From Halobacteriales archaeon QH_7_65_31 (GTDB lineage: Archaea > Halobacteriota > Halobacteria > Halobacteriales > Haloarculaceae), in the NCBI GenBank assembly GCA_003021785.1, contig PXQU01000016.1:166964-230963 (forward strand): a stretch of 64,000 nt of DNA, given 5' to 3'. The position numbers and the translations under genes were made by a program. This document shows, piece by piece, positions 53,201-62,091 of the stretch. The stretch's first letter is position 1, and the number at the start of each line of letters is the position of its first letter. The notes under the pieces were generated by a model. The model was not told where the DNA came from, did not search any database, and saw only the letters and a program-made list of their open reading frames with translations.

Positions 53201-53551
53201 CTACGTGCGGAAGCTCTCGCCACAGCCGCACTCGCTTTCGGCATTCGGGTTCTCGACCGAGAACCCCTTCCCCTGAAGCCCGCCCTCGAAGTCCAGCGTC
53301 GAGCCGCCGATGTAGTCCATGCTCGCCGGGTCGATGAAGACGCGCAGCCCGTGTCCCTCGACGACGGTGTCGTCCGGCTCCGGTTCGGTATCGAACCGCA
53401 TCCCGTAGGAGAGACCCGCACAGCCGCCCTGCTGGACGAACAGCCGAAGCCCGGCAACGTCTGTGTCCAGTCCCTCTCCCTCGATGAGCCCGACCGCCTG
53501 CCCGGCCGCCGGCTCGGTTATCTCGACGGGTGTCGTGTCGGTACTGCTCAT
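53201..53551 (-). CDS. HesB/IscA-type Fe-S cluster assembly protein
   Basis: A 116-residue A-type carrier. The three cluster cysteines are GGCAGLSYG and ECGCGESF near the C-terminus. The beta-fold signature DYIGGSTLDFEGGLQGKGFSVENPNA is present. It hands Fe-S clusters to target enzymes and may work with the NifU-type scaffold at 27 kb. Convergent with dodecin, 21 bp apart. Confidence 0.93.
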   Translation of the reverse strand: MSSTDTTPVEITEPAAGQAVGLIEGEGLDTDVAGLRLFVQQGGCAGLSYGMRFDTEPEPDDTVVEGHGLRVFIDPASMDYIGGSTLDFEGGLQGKGFSVENPNAESECGCGESFRT

Positions 53552-53615
53552 ACCGGCTAACGGACACGCGCGAACAAAACAGTGACGCCGGGCTGTACGA
53601 AACGCGTCCCGCCCG

Positions 53616-55883
53616 CTACTGGAACGTCCGCGACACTTCTCCGGTGTCGTCGTCGCTCTCGAACTCCGCTTCGATCTCGTCGTACTGGTCGCGCGTCTCG
53701 GCGTCGACGGAGGCGCTCACCTCGTCGAGCGCCTGCTCGAAGTGGTCCGTGCTCACACGGACGTTTTCGACCGAGCCGGCGGCCTCCTCCGACGAGACGG
53801 AGTCGATGTACTCCCGCGTCGCGGCCATCGACGCCTCGCGGGCGAGCGCCTCGATGTCGGCTCCGACGTAGCCGTCGGTCTCGCGCGCCAGCCGGTCGAG
53901 ATTCACGTCGTCGGCGAGCGGCTTGTCGCGGGTGTGGACCTCGAATATCTTCCGGCGACCGGCTTCGTCCGGAACCGGGACGTGGATATGGCGATCGAGC
54001 CGACCGGGGCGCAACAACGCCGAGTCGATGAGATCCGGGCGGTTCGTCGTCGCGACGACCACGACATCCTCCAGCGATTCGAGCCCATCGAGCTCAGTTA
54101 GTAGCTGGGAAACGACGCGTTCGCCGACGCCGGAGTCACCCATATCCTGCCCGCGTTGGCCGGCGATAGCGTCGATCTCGTCGAAGAAGACCACCGTCGG
54201 CGCGTTCGAGCGCGCCTTCTCGAACACCTCGCGGACGCCCTTCTCGGACTCGCCGACGTACTTGTTGAGTAGCTCCGGCCCCTTCACGGAGATGAAATTG
54301 GACTCGGCCTCGTTGGCGACGGCCTTGGCGATGAGGGTCTTCCCCGTCCCCGGTGGGCCGTACAGCAGGACGCCCTTCGCCGCGTCGAGATCCATCTGCT
54401 CGAACACCTCGGGGTAGTCGAGCGGCCACTGGATCGTCTCCTGTAGCCGGTCTTGCGTGTCGTCGAGTCCACCCACGTCGTTCCACGTCACGTCGGGGGT
54501 CTCGACGAAGACCTCGCGCATCGCGCTCGGCGTGATCCCCTTGAGCGCGTCCTTGAAGTCGGTCGTCGTCACCTCGATGGAGTCGAGCACCTCGGCGTCG
54601 ATCTCGTCGCTTTCGAGATCCAGCTGCGGGCGGACCCGGCGAAGCGCGTTCATCGCCGACTCCTTCGTCAGCGACTCCAGATCGGCCCCGACGAAGCCGT
54701 GGGTCGATTCGGCGTACGCTTCGAGATCGATCTCGTCGGCCAGCGGCATCCCGCGGGTGTGGACCTGTAACACCTCCTCGCGACCCTCCTGATCCGGAAC
54801 GCCGACCTCGATCTCGCGGTCGAATCTGCCCCCGCGACGCAGCGCGGGATCGATGGCGTCCACGCGGTTGGTGGCCGCGATGACCGTCACCTGCCCGCGC
54901 TCGTCGAGACCGTCCATCATCGAGAGCAGCTGTGCGACGACGCGCCGCTCCACGTCGCCGGAGGTCTCCTCGCGTTTGGGTGCGATGGAGTCCAGCTCGT
55001 CGATGAAGATGATCGCCGGCTGGTTCTCCTCGGCCTCTTCGAACACCTCACGGAGCTGTTCTTCGCTCTCGCCGTAGTACTTCGACATGATCTCCGGCCC
55101 GGAGATATCAGTGAAGTAGGCGTCGATCTCGTTGGCGACGGCCTTAGCGATGAGGGTCTTCCCCGTCCCCGGTGGGCCGTGCAGGAGGACGCCCTTCGGC
55201 GGATCGATACCGAGCTGTGAGAACAGCTCCGGATGGCGCATCGGAAGCTCGATCATCTCGCGGACCTGTTCGAGTTCGCCGTCCAGCCCGCCGATGTCCT
55301 CGTAGGTGACGTTCGGCGTGCCGCTGTCGCCGGTCTCGCCAGCGGATCGCTCGCCGACGATCTGCTCGGCCGGCTGTTCGGAGATGTTCACCTCGGTGGA
55401 GTCCGTGATGACGACCGTCCCCGAGGGATCGGTCTCGGCGACCCGCATCGGGATCTGTTGACCGCCCATCGAGGAGAAGGCGCCGAAACCGAAGCTGAAG
55501 GGGACCTGCTGGCCGGGCGTCACTGCCCGACCCGAGAGCTTGTCGCGGATCGGGCCGGCGACGTTGCCGCGAATCCGGAGATTCGACGGGAGCGCGACGG
55601 TGATCGACTTGGCGGGGTTCACGTCCGCCGTCTCGATCTCGACCCGGTCGTCGATCCCGACGTCCGCCTCCGAGCGGAGCCGACCGTCGATACGGACGAC
55701 ACCTGTGCCCGCGTCCTCGTAGCCGGGGAACGTGCGGGCGATGGTCCGGCCGTCACCGCCGCTGATGACGACGTAGTCGCCGTTGTCGAGATCCAGCTCC
55801 TCCATCACCTCGGGGTCGATAATCGCAAGCCCGCGACCGGCCTTGCTCTGTGGCATCGGCTTCACGACGACCGTCTGGCTCAT
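53616..55883 (-). CDS. cdc48: Cdc48/VAT-type AAA+ ATPase
   Basis: A 755-residue two-ring ATPase. The N domain (residues 1 to about 190) has the double-psi beta-barrel pattern ([28 protein letters not shown]). D1 has [33 protein letters not shown]2 has [18 protein letters not shown] and [15 protein letters not shown]; both keep arginine fingers. The C-terminus lacks the HbYX-type tail; it ends [11 protein letters not shown]. It unfolds proteins for the proteasome and other processes. It overlaps the small upstream gene by 4 bp. Confidence 0.97.
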   Translation of the reverse strand: MSQTVVVKPMPQSKAGRGLAIIDPEVMEELDLDNGDYVVISGGDGRTIARTFPGYEDAGTGVVRIDGRLRSEADVGIDDRVEIETADVNPAKSITVALPSNLRIRGNVAGPIRDKLSGRAVTPGQQVPFSFGFGAFSSMGGQQIPMRVAETDPSGTVVITDSTEVNISEQPAEQIVGERSAGETGDSGTPNVTYEDIGGLDGELEQVREMIELPMRHPELFSQLGIDPPKGVLLHGPPGTGKTLIAKAVANEIDAYFTDISGPEIMSKYYGESEEQLREVFEEAEENQPAIIFIDELDSIAPKREETSGDVERRVVAQLLSMMDGLDERGQVTVIAATNRVDAIDPALRRGGRFDREIEVGVPDQEGREEVLQVHTRGMPLADEIDLEAYAESTHGFVGADLESLTKESAMNALRRVRPQLDLESDEIDAEVLDSIEVTTTDFKDALKGITPSAMREVFVETPDVTWNDVGGLDDTQDRLQETIQWPLDYPEVFEQMDLDAAKGVLLYGPPGTGKTLIAKAVANEAESNFISVKGPELLNKYVGESEKGVREVFEKARSNAPTVVFFDEIDAIAGQRGQDMGDSGVGERVVSQLLTELDGLESLEDVVVVATTNRPDLIDSALLRPGRLDRHIHVPVPDEAGRRKIFEVHTRDKPLADDVNLDRLARETDGYVGADIEALAREASMAATREYIDSVSSEEAAGSVENVRVSTDHFEQALDEVSASVDAETRDQYDEIEAEFESDDDTGEVSRTFQ

Positions 55884-56119
55884 CGGGTCACCTCCACGGT
55901 GACGACACCGTTGTTCACCCGAGCGGTCCCTTCGCCCGCCGGAACGTCGAACTCGTGTTGCTCGCCGTCGACGACGACGATCGCGGTGTCGCCGACGATA
56001 TCGGCCGTCGCGTCGCTGCCAGCGCCGACGTCGGCCACGAGACCGACGGTCTCGCCCTGTTCGTACTGCGTCACTGCGATGCCGTCTCCACGGCCGAACT
56101 GTGTCACACGTCCGTTCAT
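55880..56119 (-). CDS. Small hypothetical protein coupled to cdc48 (DUF7127-like)
   Basis: A 79-residue acidic, beta-rich protein with strands [22 protein letters not shown] and [16 protein letters not shown], similar to a small Hsp20/alpha-crystallin-like end or DUF7127 (named from memory). Its stop overlaps the cdc48 start by 4 bp. The tight coupling suggests it is a cofactor, adaptor or chaperone for Cdc48. No functional data are known to me. Confidence 0.7.
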   Translation of the reverse strand: MNGRVTQFGRGDGIAVTQYEQGETVGLVADVGAGSDATADIVGDTAIVVVDGEQHEFDVPAGEGTARVNNGVVTVEVTR

Positions 56120-56278
56120 CCTAACTCGATGTTAGTCGTAGTAGTATATAAATTTTGTCTCTATTTTCGGCACACGGTATAAACGAAGAGGGAACTCTCT
56201 GTTTGCGGTTCGTCTCTCTCTCGCCCGTCGCGTTCAAGCCGATCGACTGCGAGATCGGTGTATGGAGCTGCTCGACGG

Positions 56279-57064
56279 ATGAACGCAGTCACGCACGCCG
56301 GCAGGACGATCACCTACCGACAGACGGGCGAGGGTGACCGACCCGTTCTCTACGTCCACGGGGCCGGCGGCGACCACCGGCTGTGGGTCGAACAGTACGC
56401 CCCCGGTCGCGTCGCCCCGGCCGTCGCGCTCGATCTCACCGGTCACGGGGACAGCGACGATGCTGATCTCACGCCGGGCGCGGACGCGCTCGACGCCTAC
56501 GCGCGTGACGTGCTCGCGGTCGCTCGCGAGACGGGCGCGAGGACGCTCGTCGGCAACTCGATGGGCGGGGCCGTCGCGCTGTGGACCGTCCTCGAACACG
56601 GGTTCGAGCCGGACGCGCTCGTCCTCTGTGGCACGGGCGCGAGACTCGCCGTCGGCGAGGCCCTGCTCGACGCGTTCGATTCCGATCTCGATGCCGCACT
56701 CGACACGCTCGCCGGGCCGGACCTGCTGTTTCACGACGCCGACGGCGATATGCGCGCCCGAACGATGGCCGCCTTCCGCGAGACGGGACAGTCGGTGACT
56801 GCCCGTGACTTCCGCACCTGTGACGCGTTCGACGTGCGCGACCGCCTCGACGAGATCGACGTACCGGCGCTCGCGCTCACCGGTGAACACGACGGGATGA
56901 CCCCGCCCTCGTTCACCGACGCGCTGGGGAGCGGGCTTCCGGACTGCGAGACGGCGGTTCTGGACGACTGCGCGCACCTGTCGATGCTCGAACGCCCGAC
57001 GGCGTGGAACGAGCGCGTTCGGGCGTTTCTCGGGGAGGCACGCGGACGAGCATCAGGGTCGTAG
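56279..57064 (+). CDS. Alpha/beta hydrolase
   Basis: A 261-residue hydrolase. The oxyanion motif is LYVHGAGGDHRLW, the nucleophile is VGNSMGGAVALW, the acid lies in TGEHDGMTPP, and the catalytic His in DDCAHLSMLERP. The pattern fits esterase, epoxide-hydrolase-like or MhpC-type enzymes; substrate is unknown. An in-frame GTG at 56258 would add seven residues, so ATG 56279 is used. Convergent with the following lipoprotein. Confidence 0.88.
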   Translation: MNAVTHAGRTITYRQTGEGDRPVLYVHGAGGDHRLWVEQYAPGRVAPAVALDLTGHGDSDDADLTPGADALDAYARDVLAVARETGARTLVGNSMGGAVALWTVLEHGFEPDALVLCGTGARLAVGEALLDAFDSDLDAALDTLAGPDLLFHDADGDMRARTMAAFRETGQSVTARDFRTCDAFDVRDRLDEIDVPALALTGEHDGMTPPSFTDALGSGLPDCETAVLDDCAHLSMLERPTAWNERVRAFLGEARGRASGS

Positions 57065-57568
57065 CTACGCTCGCCTGAAGAGGACGGAGTACGTGTTTCC
57101 GGTCCCGTTCCCGACCACGTCGAGACTGAATGCGAACCGCCCGGTCCCGATGCTCACATCGAGGATATGCTCTGTCGTATCGTCCGGGGACTTATCGAGA
57201 TACCACCTGTAACGGTCGTCAGCGTCGAGCGTCCGAATCGGATCGAATCGAACGTCCGGGGCGACGTGTTCCCAGCCCGAGTCTGTCCACTCGTGTATCG
57301 CCCAGCCGGCTGGATTGAATTCGACGGGGTCGGAGCCGAGATTTCGAAGCTGCACGCCGTCGATCGAATCCTCGCCGAACGTCGCGAGCCGCGCCGAACT
57401 CGACGCGACTGCCGTCTCGGCACACAGCTGCGGTCGCTGGTCACCGAACGCGGGGGGTGGACACGTGACCGGCGGCTCGGACTGTGACCCTCCTTCCCCA
57501 CCGTTCAGACAGCCGGCGAGCGCACAGACCGACGCACCCGCCGCCGAGAGATACGCACGCCTGTTCAT
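57065..57568 (-). CDS. Tat-type lipoprotein, function unknown
   Basis: A 167-residue exported protein. The signal MNRRAYLSAAGASVCALAGCLNG has an RR pair, a hydrophobic stretch and a lipobox (LAGC), typical of haloarchaeal Tat lipoproteins. The mature part is beta-rich, with WAIHEWTDSGWEHVAPDVRFDP and TGRFAFSLDVVG. No domain is recognised. The start ATG 57568 gives the signal. It stands next to panB on the same strand, 49 bp after it in reading order. Confidence 0.75.
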   Translation of the reverse strand: MNRRAYLSAAGASVCALAGCLNGGEGGSQSEPPVTCPPPAFGDQRPQLCAETAVASSSARLATFGEDSIDGVQLRNLGSDPVEFNPAGWAIHEWTDSGWEHVAPDVRFDPIRTLDADDRYRWYLDKSPDDTTEHILDVSIGTGRFAFSLDVVGNGTGNTYSVLFRRA

Positions 57569-57617
57569 ACCGCGAGATAGGCGTATGGGGATAACTGTCT
57601 TCCGGGGATCGCGATGC

Positions 57618-58424
57618 TCAGTACACGTCCTCCAGCTCCGACTCGTAGTGAGAGTGGGCTTCTCCGGGGAACTCGCCCGACTCCACGTCGTCGCGATACC
57701 CCTCGACCGCTCGCTGCATCTCGCCGCGCACGTCCCCCCACGACTTCGAGAACGGGGCCGTTCCCTCACTCAGCCCGAGCACCTCGTCAATGACGAGCAC
57801 CTGCCCGTCACAGTCCGGGCCGGCCCCGATCCCGATAGTCGGAATCGTCAGTTCGTCGGTCACCGTCGCCGCGAGATTCGCGGGAATGTGTTCGAGAACG
57901 AGCGAGAACGCCCCCGCCTCCTCGTGGGCGAGCGCGAGCTCGAGGATTTCACGTGCGCTCTCGCTGTCGGTCCCCTGCCGGAACAGCCCCGTCTCGTTCT
58001 CGCGCTGTGGCGTGAGTCCGAGATGCGCCATCGTCGGGATGCCGAGCTCGGTGAGCCGCTCGGTCAGCTCGACGGTGTGAGGGCCACACTCCAGCTTGAC
58101 GGCGTCGGCGTCGGCCTCCTTCAGCATGCGTCCGGCGTTCTCGATACTCGCGTCGGTGCTCACGCCGAAGGAGAGAAACGGCATATCGGCGACGACGAGC
58201 GCGTCGTCGGTCCCGCGTGCGACGGCGGCGGTGTGGCTCGCCATCTCATCGACCGTCACCGGAAGCGTCGAGTCGTGGCCGAGCTGCGTGTTCCCGACCG
58301 AATCGCCGACGAGAATTACGTCGATCCCGGACTCGTCCACGACGGCTGCGGTCGGGGCGTCGTACGCGGTCAGCATGGTGATCGGCTCCGTGCCCGCCTT
58401 CGCTCGGATGTCTTTCGCACGCAT
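57618..58424 (-). CDS. panB: 3-methyl-2-oxobutanoate hydroxymethyltransferase
   Basis: A 268-residue enzyme making ketopantoate from ketoisovalerate for CoA synthesis. Motifs are ITMLTAYDAPTAAVVDESGIDVILVGDS (TIM barrel start with metal Asp), MPFLSFGVS, KLECGP and PTIGIGAGPDCDGQVLVIDEVLGL. Archaeal CoA biosynthesis uses this step with later archaeal-specific enzymes. Normal length. The gene is divergent from a 2-hydroxyacid dehydrogenase. Confidence 0.96.
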   Translation of the reverse strand: MRAKDIRAKAGTEPITMLTAYDAPTAAVVDESGIDVILVGDSVGNTQLGHDSTLPVTVDEMASHTAAVARGTDDALVVADMPFLSFGVSTDASIENAGRMLKEADADAVKLECGPHTVELTERLTELGIPTMAHLGLTPQRENETGLFRQGTDSESAREILELALAHEEAGAFSLVLEHIPANLAATVTDELTIPTIGIGAGPDCDGQVLVIDEVLGLSEGTAPFSKSWGDVRGEMQRAVEGYRDDVESGEFPGEAHSHYESELEDVY

Positions 58425-58500
58425 ACCGGCAGTCCGGTCGCACCGGCGATAAAGCTCCCGTCGCAGACGGCTTTTTGACGCCCGGCCGTGACGCCCGCGT

Positions 58501-59454
58501 GTGAAGCTACTCGTCTTTCGAGAAGGCGTTCACGGAACGGACGCGAGTGAGTACGCCACCCGACTGCGCGAGCGACTCCCTGACCACGAGGTCGTCTACG
58601 CGCGCACCCCCGACGAGGAGCGCGCGGAGATCGCCGACGCCGTCGTCGCCACCGGAACGACGATCACCCCGGAGCTACTCGACGCAGCCGCCGAGCTTCG
58701 ACTGTTCGCCGGCGTCTACGCTGGCCACGGCCATCTCCCGCTCGACGCGCTGAAGACCCACGGCGTCGGGCTAACGAACGCGGCCGGTGTCCACGCGCCC
58801 AACATGGGCGAGTACGTCGTCGGTGCACTGCTCGGGCACGTCCGGAACTTTCAGCGCGCCTACCGCCAACAGGAACGCAGAGAGTGGCAGCCGATGCCGG
58901 TAACGGAGCTCGCCGGCTCGACCGTCACGGTCGTCGGACTCGGTAACATCGGGCAGGCGGTCGCCGAGCGGCTCGACCCGTTCGACGTGGAGACGATCGG
59001 TATTCGTGCCTCACCCGATCTCGGCGGGCCGGCCGATACCGTCCTCGGCCCGGATGCCCTCCACGACGCGCTGGCGGTATCGGACGCGGTCGTGCTCGCG
59101 TGCCCGCTCACTGACGCGACCCGTGGACTCATCGGCGACGCCGAGTTCACGACGATGCCGGCGGAGTCCATCCTCGTCAACGTGGCACGTGGCCCGGTCG
59201 TGGACACCGACGCACTTCTCGATGCTGTTCGCAACGGTCGTATCGGTGGGGCGACCCTCGACGTGACCGACCCCGAACCGCTCCCGCCGGAGCATCCGCT
59301 CTGGACGCTCTCGGACGTGCAGATCACGCCCCACAACGCCGGAGCGACGCCCCGCTACTACGAGCGGCTGAGTGATCTCCTCGCGACGAACCTCGGACGT
59401 GTCACGCGAGACGGGTGGGAAGCCGACCTGCAGAACACCGTTATCGAGCCGTAG
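58501..59454 (+). CDS. D-2-hydroxyacid dehydrogenase
   Basis: A 317-residue NAD(P)-dependent enzyme. The coenzyme loop is VTVVGLGNIGQAVAERLDPF; the catalytic Arg is in VNVARGPVVDTDALLDAV, the Glu in DVTDPEPLPPEHPLW and the His in ITPHNAGATPRY. GTG 58501 is the start. Likely substrates are glyoxylate, hydroxypyruvate or phosphoglycerate-like acids; not settled. It is convergent with the VOC gene, 6 bp apart. Confidence 0.92.
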   Translation: MKLLVFREGVHGTDASEYATRLRERLPDHEVVYARTPDEERAEIADAVVATGTTITPELLDAAAELRLFAGVYAGHGHLPLDALKTHGVGLTNAAGVHAPNMGEYVVGALLGHVRNFQRAYRQQERREWQPMPVTELAGSTVTVVGLGNIGQAVAERLDPFDVETIGIRASPDLGGPADTVLGPDALHDALAVSDAVVLACPLTDATRGLIGDAEFTTMPAESILVNVARGPVVDTDALLDAVRNGRIGGATLDVTDPEPLPPEHPLWTLSDVQITPHNAGATPRYYERLSDLLATNLGRVTRDGWEADLQNTVIEP

Positions 59455-59460
59455 CCGGTC

Positions 59461-59823
59461 TCAGTCGAGCGGCTCGATGAGTTCGAGGACGCGGCCGTCG
59501 GGGTCCTCGATGAACGCGGTCCGCGCGCCGGCGGCCGGCTGGTCGCTCGGCTCCTCCACGACGCCGTGGTTCTCGACCGCCTCGAACGTCGCGTCCACGT
59601 CCTCGACCCGGACTGCGAGATGGTCCCACGCGGTCCCCTGCTCGAAGCTCGCCTCGCCGTCGGTGTCAGCAAGCTGGAGTTCGACGCCGTCGTCATCGGC
59701 GATATATCGGTTTTCGGTGTCGCCGGACTCGAACGACCAGCTCTCCTCGAAGCCGAACTGCTCGTAGAAGGCGATAGTCTCGTCGGCGTCCGCGACGTTC
59801 AGACACGCGTGGAGTAGCTCCAT
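59461..59823 (-). CDS. VOC (lactoylglutathione-lyase-like) family protein
   Basis: A 120-residue glyoxalase-like protein. MELLHACLNVADADETIAFYEQFGFEE, WDHLAVRVEDVDATFEAVENHG and AFIEDPDGRVLELIEPL mark two half-modules. Metal ligands His5, Glu near residue 50, His and the last Glu are in the expected places, so a metal-dependent lyase or a methylmalonyl-CoA-epimerase-type enzyme is possible. Glutathione is not used by haloarchaea, so the true substrate differs from the name. Confidence 0.85.
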   Translation of the reverse strand: MELLHACLNVADADETIAFYEQFGFEESWSFESGDTENRYIADDDGVELQLADTDGEASFEQGTAWDHLAVRVEDVDATFEAVENHGVVEEPSDQPAAGARTAFIEDPDGRVLELIEPLD

Positions 59824-59925
59824 ACATCATTCGCACGCGCCGACGGCATGAATCCGACGACCACCGGTCACGGTCACGTCCGAACCTACCGGTACGTACA
59901 ACCGTCTCTCGCTCCACGAGCCGGC

Positions 59926-60366
59926 ATGGGTAACCGTCGTGCTGTCCTCGCCGGTACGGGCGCAGGGGTCGGCTACCTGTCTGTGCTGGCGTTCACGCCG
60001 ACGCTTCAGGAGCTACCCGCTGTCTCGCTGCCGCTCCTATTCGGAACCGGTGTCGTCGCGGGCGTCGTCGCCGGCACGCTCGCCGACGGCTCTCCCGGTC
60101 ATCACGGACTGCTCGCCGGCTCGCTCACCGGCGGCGTCGCCGGCGTCGCGGTCGTCCTCGTCTTCTTCGCGAACGAGCCGTACGGCGTCTTCAACGGGCT
60201 GAACCGGCTCGCGGCCACGCGACTCGCGCCCATCGACCTCGCCTTCCGGTATCCCGACGTGACGACCGGACTCATCGCCGGGGGCTGCTGGGCGAGTATC
60301 GCCGCGATCGCCGCCTACGCCGGCCGGTTCGCGCCGCGACTGGGCGGCGAGCTGATCCGCGAGTGA
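59926..60366 (+). CDS. Small membrane protein (DUF5518-like)
   Basis: A 146-residue protein with three or four membrane helices, such as LAGTGAGVGYLSVLAFTPTL, VSLPLLFGTGVVAGVVAGTLA, GSLTGGVAGVAVVLVFFA and GLIAGGCWASIAAIAAYAG. Gly/Ala-rich helices fit a haloarchaeal family I associate with DUF5518. Function unknown. Start ATG 59926; end abuts the next convergent gene. Confidence 0.7.
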   Translation: MGNRRAVLAGTGAGVGYLSVLAFTPTLQELPAVSLPLLFGTGVVAGVVAGTLADGSPGHHGLLAGSLTGGVAGVAVVLVFFANEPYGVFNGLNRLAATRLAPIDLAFRYPDVTTGLIAGGCWASIAAIAAYAGRFAPRLGGELIRE

Positions 60367-61005
60367 TCACTCGCGGGTGGCGTCGATCTCCGCTCGAAGC
60401 TCGTCGAGGTCGTCCTGAAGCTGCTCGATCTCCCGGATCGCTTGCGTCGGATCCCGCGCGCCCAGCGACAGCAGGCGATTCCGCATCATCTGGAGCGAGA
60501 CGTCGATCTCCTCGCTCGCCGACAGCGCGCGATGGTTCGAGAGGAAATGCAGCAGCGTCCACCAGCCCGCGGGGACGGGACCACTCTCGGGGTAGCTATC
60601 GACGGGTGCGAGCGCGGTGAGGTCGTCGTACTCCTCGTACAGCGGGCGGGCCATCGCCGTCGCGAGGAACTGTAGCTCCTCGACCAGCGCGTCGCCACGC
60701 GTGCCGAACGTCTCGGTGTCGTCGTCCGGATCGACCTCTTCCCACGAGCGGGCCAGCCCGTCCTCGACGAGCTCGTCCCAGCGGTCGCGTTCGGCGGCGA
60801 CGAGCAGCTCCGTCTCGCCCCGGAGGTGGAGCCGGACCTGTCCGCCCGGTCGCGAGGGGTCGTGCCCGTATCGCAGGAAGCCACAGTGCTCACACGCGTC
60901 GGTGGCGAGCAGTCGATCGCGCGCGTCGAGGAGATACTCGCGGACGAGTCGCTCGTCGGCCGCCGCCCCCGCGGTGTCGAACTCGACGACAGTCACGTCG
61001 GCCAC
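60367..61005 (-). CDS. Hypothetical haloarchaeal protein upstream partner of asd
   Basis: A 212-residue acidic protein. Early CEHCGFLRYGH (about residue 38) may bind zinc; the middle has helical segments (GDALVEELQFLATAMARPLYEEYDDL) and the end is a coiled coil (REIEQLQDDLDELRAEID). Not recognised. It follows asd with a one-base overlap, so both are in one transcript. Whether it has any role in amino-acid synthesis is unknown. Confidence 0.65.
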   Translation of the reverse strand: MADVTVVEFDTAGAAADERLVREYLLDARDRLLATDACEHCGFLRYGHDPSRPGGQVRLHLRGETELLVAAERDRWDELVEDGLARSWEEVDPDDDTETFGTRGDALVEELQFLATAMARPLYEEYDDLTALAPVDSYPESGPVPAGWWTLLHFLSNHRALSASEEIDVSLQMMRNRLLSLGARDPTQAIREIEQLQDDLDELRAEIDATRE

Positions 61006-62036
61006 TACAGGTAACCGTCCGAAAGCAGGAGCTCGCCGTTCAGCACGGACGCACCGGCCGCGCCCCGAATCGTGTTATGGGCGAGGCAGTTGTACTGGAC
61101 CCCGCCCTCGGTGGGGCGAAAGCCGCCGGCCGAGACGGCCATCCCGTCGCCGCGGTTCCGGTCGAGCCGCGGCTGTGGCCGGTCCGGCTCCGTGAACGTG
61201 TGAATGAGCCGTTCGGGCGAGGAGGGGAGCGCCGCAGACGGGTACGCCGACATGGCGGCCGTCACCTCATCGACGGTCACCTCGTCGCTCGTCTCCGCCC
61301 AGACGTTCTCCAGATGGCCGTCCACGGTCGGAACCCGGTTACAGGAGGCGGCCACGTCCATCCCGTGGCGTTCGACCTCGCTCCCGTCGAACGTCCCGAG
61401 CAGCTTGCGCGACTCCGACTCCATCTTCTGCTCCTCGCTGCCGATATGCGGGATGGCGTTGTCGATGATCTCCATCGAGGTGACACCGGAGTAGCCCGCG
61501 CCCGAGACGGCCTGCAGGGTGGCGACCCGGACGGCATCGAGCCCGAACTGATCGAGCGCGGCGAGTGTCGGAACCATCGTGATGGTCGAGCAGTTCGGGT
61601 TCTTCAGGAGCGCGCCGTCCCAGCCGCGCTCGTCGCGCTGCACGTCGATGAGTCCGAGATGGTCGGGGTTCACCTCGGGGATGACGAGCGGGACGTCTTC
61701 GGCCATCCGCGCGTTCGAGGCGTTCGACGAGACGACGTAGCCGGCCTCGGCGAGCTTCGGCTCGACCTCTCGTCCTACGTCGGACGGGAGCGAGGAGAAC
61801 AGCAGTCGCACGTCGTCACTGATGCTGTCGGGATCGGTCGCGACGACCTCGATATCGGTCACGGCGTCGGGCATCGGGGTGTCGGCTCGCCACTTGGCGG
61901 CCTCTCTGTAGGTCTTCCCTGTCGAGGCCGGCGAGGCGGTGAGCGTCGCGATATCGAACTCGGGGTGTGGGTCGAGCAGCTGGACGAGCCGCTGTCCGAC
62001 CGCCCCCGTCGCGCCGAGAATGCCAACGTCTACCAT
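61005..62036 (-). CDS. asd: Aspartate-semialdehyde dehydrogenase
   Basis: A 343-residue enzyme of the archaeal/fungal ASADH branch. The NADP loop is VGILGATGAVGQRLVQLLD, the active Cys is in LKNPNCSTITMVP, and the catalytic His is in AASCNRVPTVDGHLENV. It reduces aspartyl phosphate to the semialdehyde for threonine, methionine and lysine synthesis. ATG 62036 is the family start; the in-frame codon at 62063 adds only basic residues. Confidence 0.96.
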   Translation of the reverse strand: MVDVGILGATGAVGQRLVQLLDPHPEFDIATLTASPASTGKTYREAAKWRADTPMPDAVTDIEVVATDPDSISDDVRLLFSSLPSDVGREVEPKLAEAGYVVSSNASNARMAEDVPLVIPEVNPDHLGLIDVQRDERGWDGALLKNPNCSTITMVPTLAALDQFGLDAVRVATLQAVSGAGYSGVTSMEIIDNAIPHIGSEEQKMESESRKLLGTFDGSEVERHGMDVAASCNRVPTVDGHLENVWAETSDEVTVDEVTAAMSAYPSAALPSSPERLIHTFTEPDRPQPRLDRNRGDGMAVSAGGFRPTEGGVQYNCLAHNTIRGAAGASVLNGELLLSDGYL

Positions 62037-62091
62037 TACTGCCCGTCGGGTGGGCCGGCCCAAAACCGTGTCGTCACGGGACAGCCAGCCG

